22,236 nt of DNA, from assembly GCA_902489925.1 (NCBI GenBank), contig CABUBX010000020.1:1-22236 (forward strand), given 5' to 3'. The DNA comes from an uncultured Lachnospiraceae bacterium. Lineage in GTDB: Bacteria; Bacillota; Clostridia; Lachnospirales; Lachnospiraceae. Position numbers and translations under genes: made by a program. Each line of letters opens with the position of its first letter. Position 1 is the first letter of the stretch. Under the pieces are notes generated by a model. That model searched no databases. It had not been told where the DNA came from and was given only the letters and a program-made list of their open reading frames with translations. Shown piece after piece: positions 1 to 6,833 of this stretch.

Positions 1-1977
1 CAGCTTGGCGAACAGCCAATAAAAAAACTATTATTAAAATTTTCTGTTCCCTGTGTAATGGGACTATTAATCGGTGCCCTCTACAATATTGTAGACCAAA
101 TATTCATCGGTAATAGCAGCCTTGGATATTTGGGAAATGCGGCAACAGGAGTTTCTTTTCCTGTGATATGCATCGCTAATGCATTTGCTTGGTGTATAGG
201 TGATGGTGCAGCAGCGTTTTTAAGTATTTGTGCCGGGCGAAAAGATAGCGAAAGTGCACATAAATGTGTTGGGACAGGAATTGTCTCTACAGCAATCATC
301 AGCATTATATTAGCGATTATATGTTTAGTATTTTGCGAGCCGCTAATGTCTTTGTTTGGTGCATCAGATGCCACGCTGCAACTCGCTTGTGATTATTTCA
401 AAATTGTTGCGTGCTTCTTTCCGGCTTATTTAATGTTCAATGTCATGAACAGCATGATAAGGGCAGATGGAAGTCCTACATATGCAATGATTGCATTGCT
501 TTTAGGTGCTGTTATTAATATTGCATTGGACCCTTTATTTATCTTTGTACTGGATTGGGGAATTCAAGGCGCTGCTTTTGCAACAGTGATAGGTCAAGTC
601 CTCTCTTTTGTGATTTGCGTTATTTATTTCCGTAAAACAAAAAGCTTTAAACTAAAAAAGAGTAGTTTTCGTATAGATTATCCTGTACTTAAAAACTTAA
701 TTGTTTTAGGCGGTTCTACATTTATTGTACAAGTTTCTATGGTTGTCATGACTTTACTTTGTAATATGATGTTATTTAAGTATGGCGCTTTATCGAAATT
801 CGGAAGTGATATCCCTATTTCTGTATTCAGCATCCAAACTAAAATTTATACAATAGTTGGCAATATTGCCTGTGGAATTGCGTTGGGAGGGCAACCAATT
901 TTAGGATATAACTACGGTGCCAGAAAAATGGAACGTGTAAAGGAGTGTTATAAGTATATTCTTTTATCTTCCTTGACTGTTGGTATTTTAGCTACTATTG
1001 TCTTTGTTGCTTATCCTCAAATTATTATTGGGATTTTCGGAAAACAAAACGAGCTTTATATGGAATTTGCAGTCATTAGTTTTAAAATCTTTTTAAGCTG
1101 CAGTTTCATTACTGCTTTTATAAAGATTTCATCTATCTTTTTCCAAGCGATTGGAAAACCTGTACAGGCGATGATTGCATCGGTTCTTCGTGATATGGTA
1201 TGTTTTGTGGTTTTCACAATTAGTCTTTGCATATTCTTTGAAAGCAAAGCACCGGGGAACGGTATTTATGGTATTCTTTTTGCTTCACCGCTTTCAGATT
1301 TAGTTGCGGGCACTGTTATAACAATCTTAACAATTAAATTTTTAAGAAGCCTAAAAGAAGTGTCTGTGAATACTACAGAATCGGCATCAATTGCATCCAC
1401 ACATCCGGGAATAATTGTTACGATTGCCAGACAACATGGAACTTGTGGCAAGCAAATTGGTAAACTTCTGGCTGAAAAACTTGAGATTCCATTTTATTGC
1501 AAGGAACTGACAGCTATTGTAGCGAGAGATAGCGGATTAGCAGAGGACTTTTTATCAAGTGATTACGAACAGGAAGAAAAATTACTGTATAATCTATATC
1601 TTAGTACAAATGTTGGTCAACAAAGTGTGATTGCTCAAGAGAAAATTTTGCGTAAAATAGCTGATAAAGGTTCTTGCGTTATTGTGGGCAGAGCAGCTAA
1701 CCATGTATTATGGAATTATGAAAATGTCTTAAAAGTATTTCTTTATGCGCCGGAAGAATATAGAATAAAAAATATTCAAAAAATGTATGGCGACTCAAAA
1801 GAAGAAGCTTATCAGCATATGCGGCGTTCAGATAAGGCACGTGCTGCTTATTATCAGAATGTTTCCGGTTATGAGTGGAAAAATTTTGGCAACTACAATT
1901 TATGTATTGATGCAAGTGTTGGAAATGAAGCGGTTTTGGATGTTATTATTAATTATATAGAACAGCTAAAGCTGTAA
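1..1977 (+). CDS. MATE-family efflux transporter fused to a C-terminal cytidylate-kinase-like domain (5' end outside window)
   Basis: The reading frame is open from base 1. The residues before the first ATG at 58 (LGEQPIKKLLLKF) match the usual MATE N-terminus, so the true start lies upstream of the window. About 420 residues form a polytopic MATE transporter (ALYNIVDQIFIG near the start, later GGQPILGYNYGA), expected to export organic cations or drugs using Na+ or H+ gradients. After a short linker, about 1410-1977 encodes a cytosolic domain like the Cytidylate_kin2 family: a P-loop-like start (IARQHGTCGKQIGKLLAEKL), then IPFYCKEL and CVIVGRAANHVL. The P-loop reads GTCGKQ where I expect a GSGGR-like sequence, so kinase activity is uncertain. 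By eye the gene is more AT-rich than its neighbours, possibly reflecting transfer. It ends 48 bases before a strong terminator. The two domain assignments are fairly secure; the function of the fusion is unknown. Confidence 0.85.
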   Translation, partial: QLGEQPIKKLLLKFSVPCVMGLLIGALYNIVDQIFIGNSSLGYLGNAATGVSFPVICIANAFAWCIGDGAAAFLSICAGRKDSESAHKCVGTGIVSTAIISIILAIICLVFCEPLMSLFGASDATLQLACDYFKIVACFFPAYLMFNVMNSMIRADGSPTYAMIALLLGAVINIALDPLFIFVLDWGIQGAAFATVIGQVLSFVICVIYFRKTKSFKLKKSSFRIDYPVLKNLIVLGGSTFIVQVSMVVMTLLCNMMLFKYGALSKFGSDIPISVFSIQTKIYTIVGNIACGIALGGQPILGYNYGARKMERVKECYKYILLSSLTVGILATIVFVAYPQIIIGIFGKQNELYMEFAVISFKIFLSCSFITAFIKISSIFFQAIGKPVQAMIASVLRDMVCFVVFTISLCIFFESKAPGNGIYGILFASPLSDLVAGTVITILTIKFLRSLKEVSVNTTESASIASTHPGIIVTIARQHGTCGKQIGKLLAEKLEIPFYCKELTAIVARDSGLAEDFLSSDYEQEEKLLYNLYLSTNVGQQSVIAQEKILRKIADKGSCVIVGRAANHVLWNYENVLKVFLYAPEEYRIKNIQKMYGDSKEEAYQHMRRSDKARAAYYQNVSGYEWKNFGNYNLCIDASVGNEAVLDVIINYIEQLKL

Positions 1978-2024
1978 AATTTAATTCTAAAAATTAGGAA
2001 CTTTGATTGCATAAGCAATTATTT

Positions 2025-2063
2025 AAAACGACAGGCAGTTTGTAGGGCTGCCTGTCGTTTTTT
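2025..2063 (+). terminator. Rho-independent terminator of the MATE-kinase gene
   Basis: Perfect stem ACGACAGGCAG / CTGCCTGTCGT around a loop of about nine bases, flanked by A's and followed by a run of T's. It starts 48 bases after the stop codon of the MATE fusion gene. Confidence 0.9.
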
Positions 2064-2154
2064 AGCTGCCGGACATCTATACAATATAAAGTTTTTTGTT
2101 CGGCCTTATTTTCTATTAAGAATAAGCAAAGGTACAAAAAAATATCGTTTGTTC

Positions 2155-2271
2155 ATGGCTCAGGACTTTACGGTATATTCTGAGTCTATATTCAGTGAAA
2201 AGGGGATGGCAAGTCTTGCCGTCTTTATCGCAAAAGAGACGTTAAAAGCTCATGGAGGTGACGGAAGATGA
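2155..2271 (+). other. Short ORF or gene remnant overlapping the chromate transporter start
   Basis: An ATG at 2155 opens 38 codons ending GGDGR, and the frame is open back to about 2062. The TGA overlaps the chromate transporter ATG in an ATGA arrangement, as expected of translationally coupled genes. I see no good ribosome binding site for it and cannot assign a family. It could be the 3' remnant of an upstream gene, since short ChrA proteins usually occur as overlapping pairs or follow a regulator gene. It could also be a chance open frame. The 2064-2267 stretch holds nothing else I can name. Confidence 0.25.
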
Positions 2272-2831
2272 CTTATCTGAATTTATTTCTTGGATTTTTG
2301 AAGGTCGGCTGCTTTGCCTTCGGCGGTGCTTATGGTGCCATACCGCTCATTCGGGATGTTGTTTTAGCTTACGGCTGGCTGACTGAAGAGGAATTGACTT
2401 ATATGATTGCTGTCAGTGAGAGTACCCCGGGACCGATTATGGTGAATCTGGCAACTTATGTCGGAAGCCATCAAGGCGGCTTTTTGGGGGCTGTCATTGC
2501 TTCTTTGGCAGTCGTTTTACCGTCATTTATCATTATTTTACTTGTAATGGTTTTACTTAAAGCAGCCTTAAAAAATAAGTATGTGCAGGCTGTTTTAAGG
2601 GGAATGAAGCCATGTGTGACGGGCATTGTCCTTGCAACGGGTATCTATATGACGGCAAATCGCTGCTTTACGGATATGGCAGCGCCAAAGATTAATGTGA
2701 GGGCTGTTGGCATGACGACGGTACTTGTTTTAATTATGCTTGGCTATAAAAAAATTATGAAAAGGAAACTGTCGCCGATTGTGATGATTTTGATTTCGGC
2801 GGGACTTGGCATTATAGTTTTTGGCGTTTGA
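2268..2831 (+). CDS. Chromate transporter family protein (short, single-domain ChrA/CHR type)
   Basis: This 187-residue membrane protein has the CHR-family hallmarks: FLKVGCFAFGGAYGAIPLIRD at the N-terminus and AVSESTPGPIMVNLATYVG around residues 48-66, followed by hydrophobic segments to the end. Its length fits the short form, which normally works as a pair of about 190-residue half-proteins; only one half is present. The substrate could be chromate or sulfate-like anions, but most clostridial members are untested. GGAGG at 2254-2258 lies nine bases before the ATG and supports this start. The gene ends before a terminator shared with the convergent antiporter gene. The family is clear; the actual substrate is not. 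Confidence 0.85.
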   Translation: MTYLNLFLGFLKVGCFAFGGAYGAIPLIRDVVLAYGWLTEEELTYMIAVSESTPGPIMVNLATYVGSHQGGFLGAVIASLAVVLPSFIIILLVMVLLKAALKNKYVQAVLRGMKPCVTGIVLATGIYMTANRCFTDMAAPKINVRAVGMTTVLVLIMLGYKKIMKRKLSPIVMILISAGLGIIVFGV

Positions 2832-2852
2832 AAATAAAGCTTTTAATTAAGT

Positions 2853-2904
2853 AAAAAACGGTTCTGCGGGTCGGAGTTTAAATCTGACTTACAGAACCGT
2901 TTTT
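2853..2904. terminator. Bidirectional terminator between chromate transporter and CaCA antiporter
   Basis: Long stem AAAAACGGTTCTG / CAGAACCGTTTTT with a partly paired interior. It has A's on the left arm and T's on the right, so it works as a terminator on both strands and separates two convergent genes. Confidence 0.9.
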
Positions 2905-2917
2905 ATAATGTTTTATT

Positions 2918-3910
2918 TTATCTCACAAACAGATAGACAACATATGCCGCATACATTGCGCACATGATACCGCCCTCTGCCCGGCTGATTTCATATTTTC
3001 TGCGGGCGAAGATGTAGGAGATAATACTTACGACTGCTAAAATAATTAAGTCATAAATGGAATCCATGGATACGGCCACCGGATGAAGTGCTGCGGAAGC
3101 GCCGAGTACCATCAAAATATTAAAGATGTTTGAGCCGACAACATTGCCGAGCGCCAAATCGTTTTCACCCTTCTTTGCAGCGACAATTGAAGTTACAAGC
3201 TCAGGCAGTGATGTGCCGAAAGCAACGATTGTCAAGCCGATGAAGGCTTCGCTTAAACCGACAGCACGGGCAATGGCTGTGGCGCTGTCAACAACAAAGT
3301 CACCGCCTAAGATGACAAGTGCGAGGCCGACAACGATACAGATAACACTTTTTAATGGTGAAAGTGTATGAACCTCCACATCTGTCGCTTCAAGAACAAG
3401 GCCGTCCGGTGCGCTCTTTTGTCCCTTGATGGCCTTTAAGGCATTGTATATTTGGATAAATACGAAGCCTGCAAATAATACAAGGAGGATGACACCGTCG
3501 ATTCTTCCGACAGAGTTTGCCTCTGCTTTAAAAATAAAGGTATCAAGACAAAGCACTAACAAAAGTATTCCGATAATAATCGACTGCGGAAATTCATTTT
3601 TCATAATATCTTTAGATACTTTCATCGGTTTAATCATCGCACAGATACCGACAACAACTAAAAGATTGAAAAAGTTTGAGCCGACAACGTTGCCGATAGC
3701 AATGTCATTAGAGCCTTTTAATGCTGCGGTAATACTGACGGCTGCCTCAGGGGCGCTTGTGCCGAAGGCAACAATTGTCAGTCCGATGATGATTGACGGT
3801 ACATGCAGCAGCTTTGCAACGGATGAACAGCCGCCTACAAACCAGTCTGCCCCTTTGACAAGAAAAATAAAACCTACAATCAAAAGGACACATGATAAAA
3901 ACATAGCCAT
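2918..3910 (-). CDS. Calcium/sodium antiporter, CaCA family (YrbG-like)
   Basis: The protein has 330 residues and about ten membrane segments. It carries the two inverted alpha-repeats of the CaCA superfamily: GLTIVAFGTSAPE with GNVVGSNFFN in the first half, and GLTIVAFGTSLPELVTS with GNVVGSNIFN in the second. The acidic residues of GTSxPE coordinate the transported cation. The expected role is exchange of Ca2+ for Na+ or H+ across the cytoplasmic membrane. A longer frame opens at 4018, but that codon lies upstream of the promoter's -10 element. The ATG at 3910 has an AAAGGAAA ribosome binding site just before it (about 3916-3925). About 90 bases of leader precede the start and contain one small hairpin (ACACCG/CGGTGT); I recognise no known riboswitch there. 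The ion specificity is inferred from family only. Confidence 0.92.
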   Translation of the reverse strand: MAMFLSCVLLIVGFIFLVKGADWFVGGCSSVAKLLHVPSIIIGLTIVAFGTSAPEAAVSITAALKGSNDIAIGNVVGSNFFNLLVVVGICAMIKPMKVSKDIMKNEFPQSIIIGILLLVLCLDTFIFKAEANSVGRIDGVILLVLFAGFVFIQIYNALKAIKGQKSAPDGLVLEATDVEVHTLSPLKSVICIVVGLALVILGGDFVVDSATAIARAVGLSEAFIGLTIVAFGTSLPELVTSIVAAKKGENDLALGNVVGSNIFNILMVLGASAALHPVAVSMDSIYDLIILAVVSIISYIFARRKYEISRAEGGIMCAMYAAYVVYLFVR

Positions 3911-4005
3911 AATAATTTTCCTTTCATCATATGACACCGTGCGGTGTACAGTTTTTTTGCTGGCAGCAGCGTTTAAGCTGATGCCGTCTATATGCATTAA
4001 AGAAT

Positions 4006-4034
4006 AGTATAAGTGCAATAAAAGCGGCTGTCAA
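4006..4034 (-). promoter_or_regulatory. Sigma-A-type promoter for the CaCA antiporter
   Basis: On the minus strand, TTGACA (4029-4034) and TATACT (4006-4011) are separated by exactly 17 bases, close to the housekeeping consensus. Transcription would start near 3999, which rules out the ATG at 4018 as the antiporter start. Confidence 0.85.
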
Positions 4035-4064
4035 GAAATTGTGTGAGGGATGAACTAAATAATA

Positions 4065-4093
4065 TTGAAAAAATAGAAAATTTATGGTAGAGT
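4065..4093 (+). promoter_or_regulatory. Probable promoter for pyrE
   Basis: TTGAAA at 4065-4070 and TAGAGT at 4088-4093 are 17 bases apart, about 60 bases upstream of the pyrE start. It is divergent from the antiporter promoter. The match is moderate. Confidence 0.5.
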
Positions 4094-4154
4094 AAAAGGC
4101 AGAAAAGCGACTTTAAAAAAGTAAAGAAAAGTGAAGTATAAAGGAGATAAGACA

Positions 4155-4835
4155 ATGGAAAGCTATAAGCAGGAATTTATTGAGTTTATGGTAGAAAGTG
4201 AAGTTTTAAAATTTGGTGATTTTACATTAAAGAGCGGAAGAAAGTCTCCGTTTTTTATGAATGCCGGTGCTTATGTGACAGGCTCACAGTTAAAAAGACT
4301 CGGTGAGTATTATGCAAAGGCCATTCATGCAAAGTATGGCGATGATTTTGATGTTTTATTCGGACCGGCTTACAAGGGTATTCCTTTAAGTGTTGTGACA
4401 GCCATTGCTTACAGTGAGCTGTACGGCAAAGAAGTGCGCTATTGCTCAGACCGCAAAGAGGAGAAAGACCATGGCGCCGATAAGGGAAGCTTTCTCGGAA
4501 GCAGCCTTAAAGACGGTGACAGAGTGATTATGATTGAGGACGTGACGACCTCAGGCAAGTCAATGGAAGAAACTGTGCCGAAGGTTAAAGGTGCGGCAGA
4601 TGTGAAGATTGTTGGTCTTATGGTATCCTTAGACCGTATGGAAGTCGGCAAGGGCGGCGAAAAGTGTGCGCTTGACGAGGTGAAGGATTTATATGGTTTT
4701 GATACAGAGGCAATCGTTTCCATGGCTGATGTTGTTGAGTGCCTCTATAATAAGGAAGTTGGTGGCAAGGTTGTGATTGATGACACATTAAAAGCGGCCA
4801 TTGACGCATATTATGCACAGTACGGGGTGAAATAA
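4155..4835 (+). CDS. pyrE: Orotate phosphoribosyltransferase
   Basis: PyrE transfers ribose-5-phosphate from PRPP to orotate, giving orotidine monophosphate, in the cytosolic de novo pyrimidine pathway. The 226-residue protein shows the substrate-binding LKSGRKSPFFMNAGAY near the N-terminus, FGPAYKGIPL in the middle, and the PRPP-binding motif VIMIEDVTTSGKSMEE. An ATG at 4131 is in frame, but AAAGGAG (4140-4146) lies between the two starts, eight bases before the ATG at 4155, so 4155 is chosen. No other pyrimidine gene lies nearby. A 58-codon membrane-protein gene starts on the base after the stop codon. The length is typical for the clostridial form. The assignment is secure. Confidence 0.95.
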   Translation: MESYKQEFIEFMVESEVLKFGDFTLKSGRKSPFFMNAGAYVTGSQLKRLGEYYAKAIHAKYGDDFDVLFGPAYKGIPLSVVTAIAYSELYGKEVRYCSDRKEEKDHGADKGSFLGSSLKDGDRVIMIEDVTTSGKSMEETVPKVKGAADVKIVGLMVSLDRMEVGKGGEKCALDEVKDLYGFDTEAIVSMADVVECLYNKEVGGKVVIDDTLKAAIDAYYAQYGVK

Positions 4836-5012
4836 ATGAAAGAAAAGAAAGTTTTAGGTGTTCACGAAAAGATGTATAAGACACTGAAAAATGTTGGTGC
4901 GGCCAATCTTGCTTTTGGAATTGTAATTATTATTGCAGGTGTGACAGTTGGTGTCATGTCCATTGTCAACGGCGCAAGATTATTAAAAAGCAAATCAAAT
5001 ATTTTATTCTAA
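4836..5012 (+). CDS. Small single-pass membrane protein coupled to pyrE
   Basis: A 58-codon ORF starts immediately after the pyrE stop codon (TAA then ATG), which implies translational coupling. The first 20 residues are Lys-rich (MKEKKVLGVHEKMYKTLKN). One hydrophobic helix follows at about residues 24-46, rich in Ile, Val, Gly and Ala, and the tail is short and basic (ARLLKSKSNILF). The likely topology is a basic N-terminus in the cytosol and a single membrane span. I recognise no family. The codon use looks like that of pyrE, and a terminator follows within a few bases, making a clean two-gene operon. The position suggests co-production with PyrE, but no function can be stated. Confidence 0.75.
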   Translation: MKEKKVLGVHEKMYKTLKNVGAANLAFGIVIIIAGVTVGVMSIVNGARLLKSKSNILF

Positions 5013-5016
5013 AGAT

Positions 5017-5056
5017 AAGGGATGTTGCCGGCTTTAGCAGCATCCCTTTATATTAT
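5017..5056 (+). terminator. Terminator of the pyrE operon
   Basis: Stem AAGGGATGTTGC / GCAGCATCCCTT (12 pairs, one U-G) with an eight-base loop. It is followed by a T/A-rich stretch rather than a pure T run, so termination may be incomplete. Confidence 0.75.
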
Positions 5057-5100
5057 TAAAGATAGATTTCTAAAATTTGGAAGTCAGGGAGGATTTGGCC

Positions 5101-5589
5101 ATGGCGTCAGATAGAAAGAAGAAGATTAAGTATATCACCGGCCTGATGCTCATACTTTATTTTGCAGTGTTGATTTATGTGTGCTTTTTCAGCGAGCGTT
5201 ATGGCAGAAATATTGTTTCTGATTATTACAGGTATAATTTAGAGCCTTTTAAGGAAATTCATAGGTTTTTTGCTTATAAGGATATTTTGGGGGCAAAGGC
5301 ATTCATTATCAATATGTTTGGCAATGTTTTGGCTTTTGCGCCATACGGTTTTATGATTGCGGTAATATCGGTAAAATGCAGACGCTTTTATTTGACTGGT
5401 GCCCTGACATTGGCTCTGAGTCTGATGATTGAAACGATACAGCTTGTGTGCAGAGTCGGCGCCTTTGATGTCGATGACCTCATATTAAACACAATCGGCG
5501 GACTGCTTGGCTATGCGGTGTTTGCAGCCGCGAATCGGCTGCGGTGTTTTATAGTGATGAAAGGACGGAAGGATGAAGATGGAAGGTAA
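5101..5589 (+). CDS. VanZ-family membrane protein
   Basis: The 162-residue protein has about four membrane segments. It carries the conserved VanZ elements: Asn-rich FIINMFGNVLAFAPYGF near the middle and, further on, SLMIETIQLV...GAFDVDDLILNTIGGLLGY. VanZ proteins give low-level glycopeptide (teicoplanin) tolerance in some enterococci, but most clostridial homologues have no known role. An in-frame TTG lies at 5077, yet the ATG at 5101 has AGGGAGG eight bases upstream and is the better start. The 3' end overlaps the next gene by 17 bases, which indicates a shared transcript. The family assignment is firm; resistance should not be assumed. Confidence 0.88.
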   Translation: MASDRKKKIKYITGLMLILYFAVLIYVCFFSERYGRNIVSDYYRYNLEPFKEIHRFFAYKDILGAKAFIINMFGNVLAFAPYGFMIAVISVKCRRFYLTGALTLALSLMIETIQLVCRVGAFDVDDLILNTIGGLLGYAVFAAANRLRCFIVMKGRKDEDGR

Positions 5590-6187
5590 TGAAAGATTGT
5601 TAAAACAGATGGCATTTATAAGAGAAATCGATAAAGAAAAATCTGTTTTTCGGCAGACATGGCTCTCAGACGGTAGCCGGAAGGAGAATGATGCCGAACA
5701 TTCATGGCATTTGGCAATGATGGCGCTGCTTTTGTCGGAATATGCCAACGAAAAGGTAGATGTACTCCATGTGATGTCGATGGTTTTGATTCATGACCTT
5801 GTTGAGATTGATGCGGGAGATACGTATGCTTATGACAGTGCCGGCAATGAGACAAAGCGGGCAAGAGAGCTTAAAGCGGCTGACAGGCTCTTTAATATAT
5901 TGCCTGAGGACCAGGCGAAGAAGCTTCGTGCGCTTTGGGATGAATTTGAGGAGGGAAAAACAGCGGAGGCGAAGTTTGCCAATACGCTTGATAAGTGCCA
6001 GCCGATTATGTTAAATGATGCTTCCGGCGGAAAAAGTTGGGATGAACATGACGTTTTTGCATCTCAGATTTGGAAGCGCAATGAAAAAACAGGTGACGGC
6101 TCAGAGCGTGTTTGGGAATTTTTTAAGGCAATTATTGAAGTAAATATTGAAAACGGGAAGATTAAAAATGATGTATCAAAATCATGA
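5573..6187 (+). CDS. HD-domain hydrolase, YfbR/HD_3-like (possible 5'-deoxynucleotidase)
   Basis: The 204-residue soluble protein has the metal-binding HD signature: His43 in NDAEHSWH, the His74-Asp75 pair in MVLIHDLVEIDAGDTYAYD, and Asp140 in NTLDKCQP. This order and the EIDAGDTYAYD extension match the HD_3/YfbR group, whose characterised member removes phosphate from deoxynucleoside 5'-monophosphates. A role in nucleotide turnover would suit its place between pyrE and the pur operon, but this is inference. The start is at 5573 or the ATG at 5579; both are served by the GGA/GGAAGG region at 5561-5572. It overlaps the VanZ gene by 17 bases. About 40 bases separate the stop codon from the purE promoter, with no clear terminator. 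Confidence 0.88.
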   Translation: MKMEGNERLLKQMAFIREIDKEKSVFRQTWLSDGSRKENDAEHSWHLAMMALLLSEYANEKVDVLHVMSMVLIHDLVEIDAGDTYAYDSAGNETKRARELKAADRLFNILPEDQAKKLRALWDEFEEGKTAEAKFANTLDKCQPIMLNDASGGKSWDEHDVFASQIWKRNEKTGDGSERVWEFFKAIIEVNIENGKIKNDVSKS

Positions 6188-6226
6188 TTATAAGTAATGC
6201 TTATCAGTGACATAAGAACCTTGTAA

Positions 6227-6255
6227 TTGACTAACCTTTAAGCAGCTAGTAAAAT
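6227..6255 (+). promoter_or_regulatory. Promoter of the pur operon
   Basis: TTGACT at 6227-6232 and TAAAAT at 6250-6255 are 17 bases apart and about 40 bases upstream of purE. I see no purine or ZTP riboswitch, and no convincing PurR box, in the short leader. Confidence 0.75.
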
Positions 6256-6297
6256 AAATATAACTTATGAATAAATAGATTTTAAGGAGGACACAAG

Positions 6298-6819
6298 ATG
6301 AGTGGTAAAGTCGGTATTGTTATGGGAAGTGACTCAGACCTTGCGGTAATGAGCAAGGCAGCGGATATTTTGGAGGAGTTAGGCATTGATTATGAGATTA
6401 CCGTAATTTCAGCCCATCGTGAACCGGATGTGTTTTTTGAATATGCAAAGTCAGCCGAGGCTAAGGGCTTTAAGGTCATTATTGCAGGTGCAGGCATGGC
6501 AGCCCATCTTCCGGGAATGTGCGCGGCAATTTTCCCAATGCCTGTTATCGGTGTACCGATGCATACGACATCTTTGGGCGGCAGAGATTCACTTTATTCA
6601 ATCGTTCAGATGCCTTCAGGTATTCCGGTGGCAACTGTGGCAATTAACGGCGGCGCCAATGCAGGTCTTCTTGCCGCAAAAATTCTTGCAACAAGCGACA
6701 GTGCGCTTTTAGAACGTCTCAAGGCATATTCTGAAAAGCTGAAAAGTCAGGTTGTGGCAAAGGATGCAAAGCTTCAGGAAATCGGTTACAAGGCTTATTT
6801 AAAAGAACAGGGTAAATAA
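6298..6819 (+). CDS. purE: 5-(carboxyamino)imidazole ribonucleotide mutase
   Basis: PurE interconverts N5-CAIR and CAIR, a step of de novo purine synthesis. The 173-residue protein has the N-terminal GIVMGSDSDL loop, the active-site SAHREPD motif, AGAGMAAHLPGM, and GRDSLYSIVQMPSGIPVATVAINGGANAGLLAA. The SAHR form and overall pattern place it with class I PurE, which normally depends on PurK to make N5-CAIR; no purK is visible here. AAGGAGG lies just before the ATG. It is the first gene of the pur run, 14 bases from purF. The function is secure; the PurK dependence is inferred. Confidence 0.96.
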   Translation: MSGKVGIVMGSDSDLAVMSKAADILEELGIDYEITVISAHREPDVFFEYAKSAEAKGFKVIIAGAGMAAHLPGMCAAIFPMPVIGVPMHTTSLGGRDSLYSIVQMPSGIPVATVAINGGANAGLLAAKILATSDSALLERLKAYSEKLKSQVVAKDAKLQEIGYKAYLKEQGK

Positions 6820-6833
6820 GAAAGGTAAACGCT

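Noticed and set aside
3911..4018. 36-residue N-terminal extension of the CaCA antiporter from the ATG at 4018
   Set aside because: That ATG lies upstream of the -10 element (4006-4011), and a good ribosome binding site serves the ATG at 3910.
5101..5589. Vancomycin/teicoplanin resistance determinant
   Set aside because: VanZ-family proteins are common in clostridia outside van clusters, and no vanA/vanH/vanX-type genes are nearby.
6188..6297. Purine or ZTP riboswitch before purE
   Set aside because: The leader after the promoter is only about 35 bases and has none of the conserved cores.
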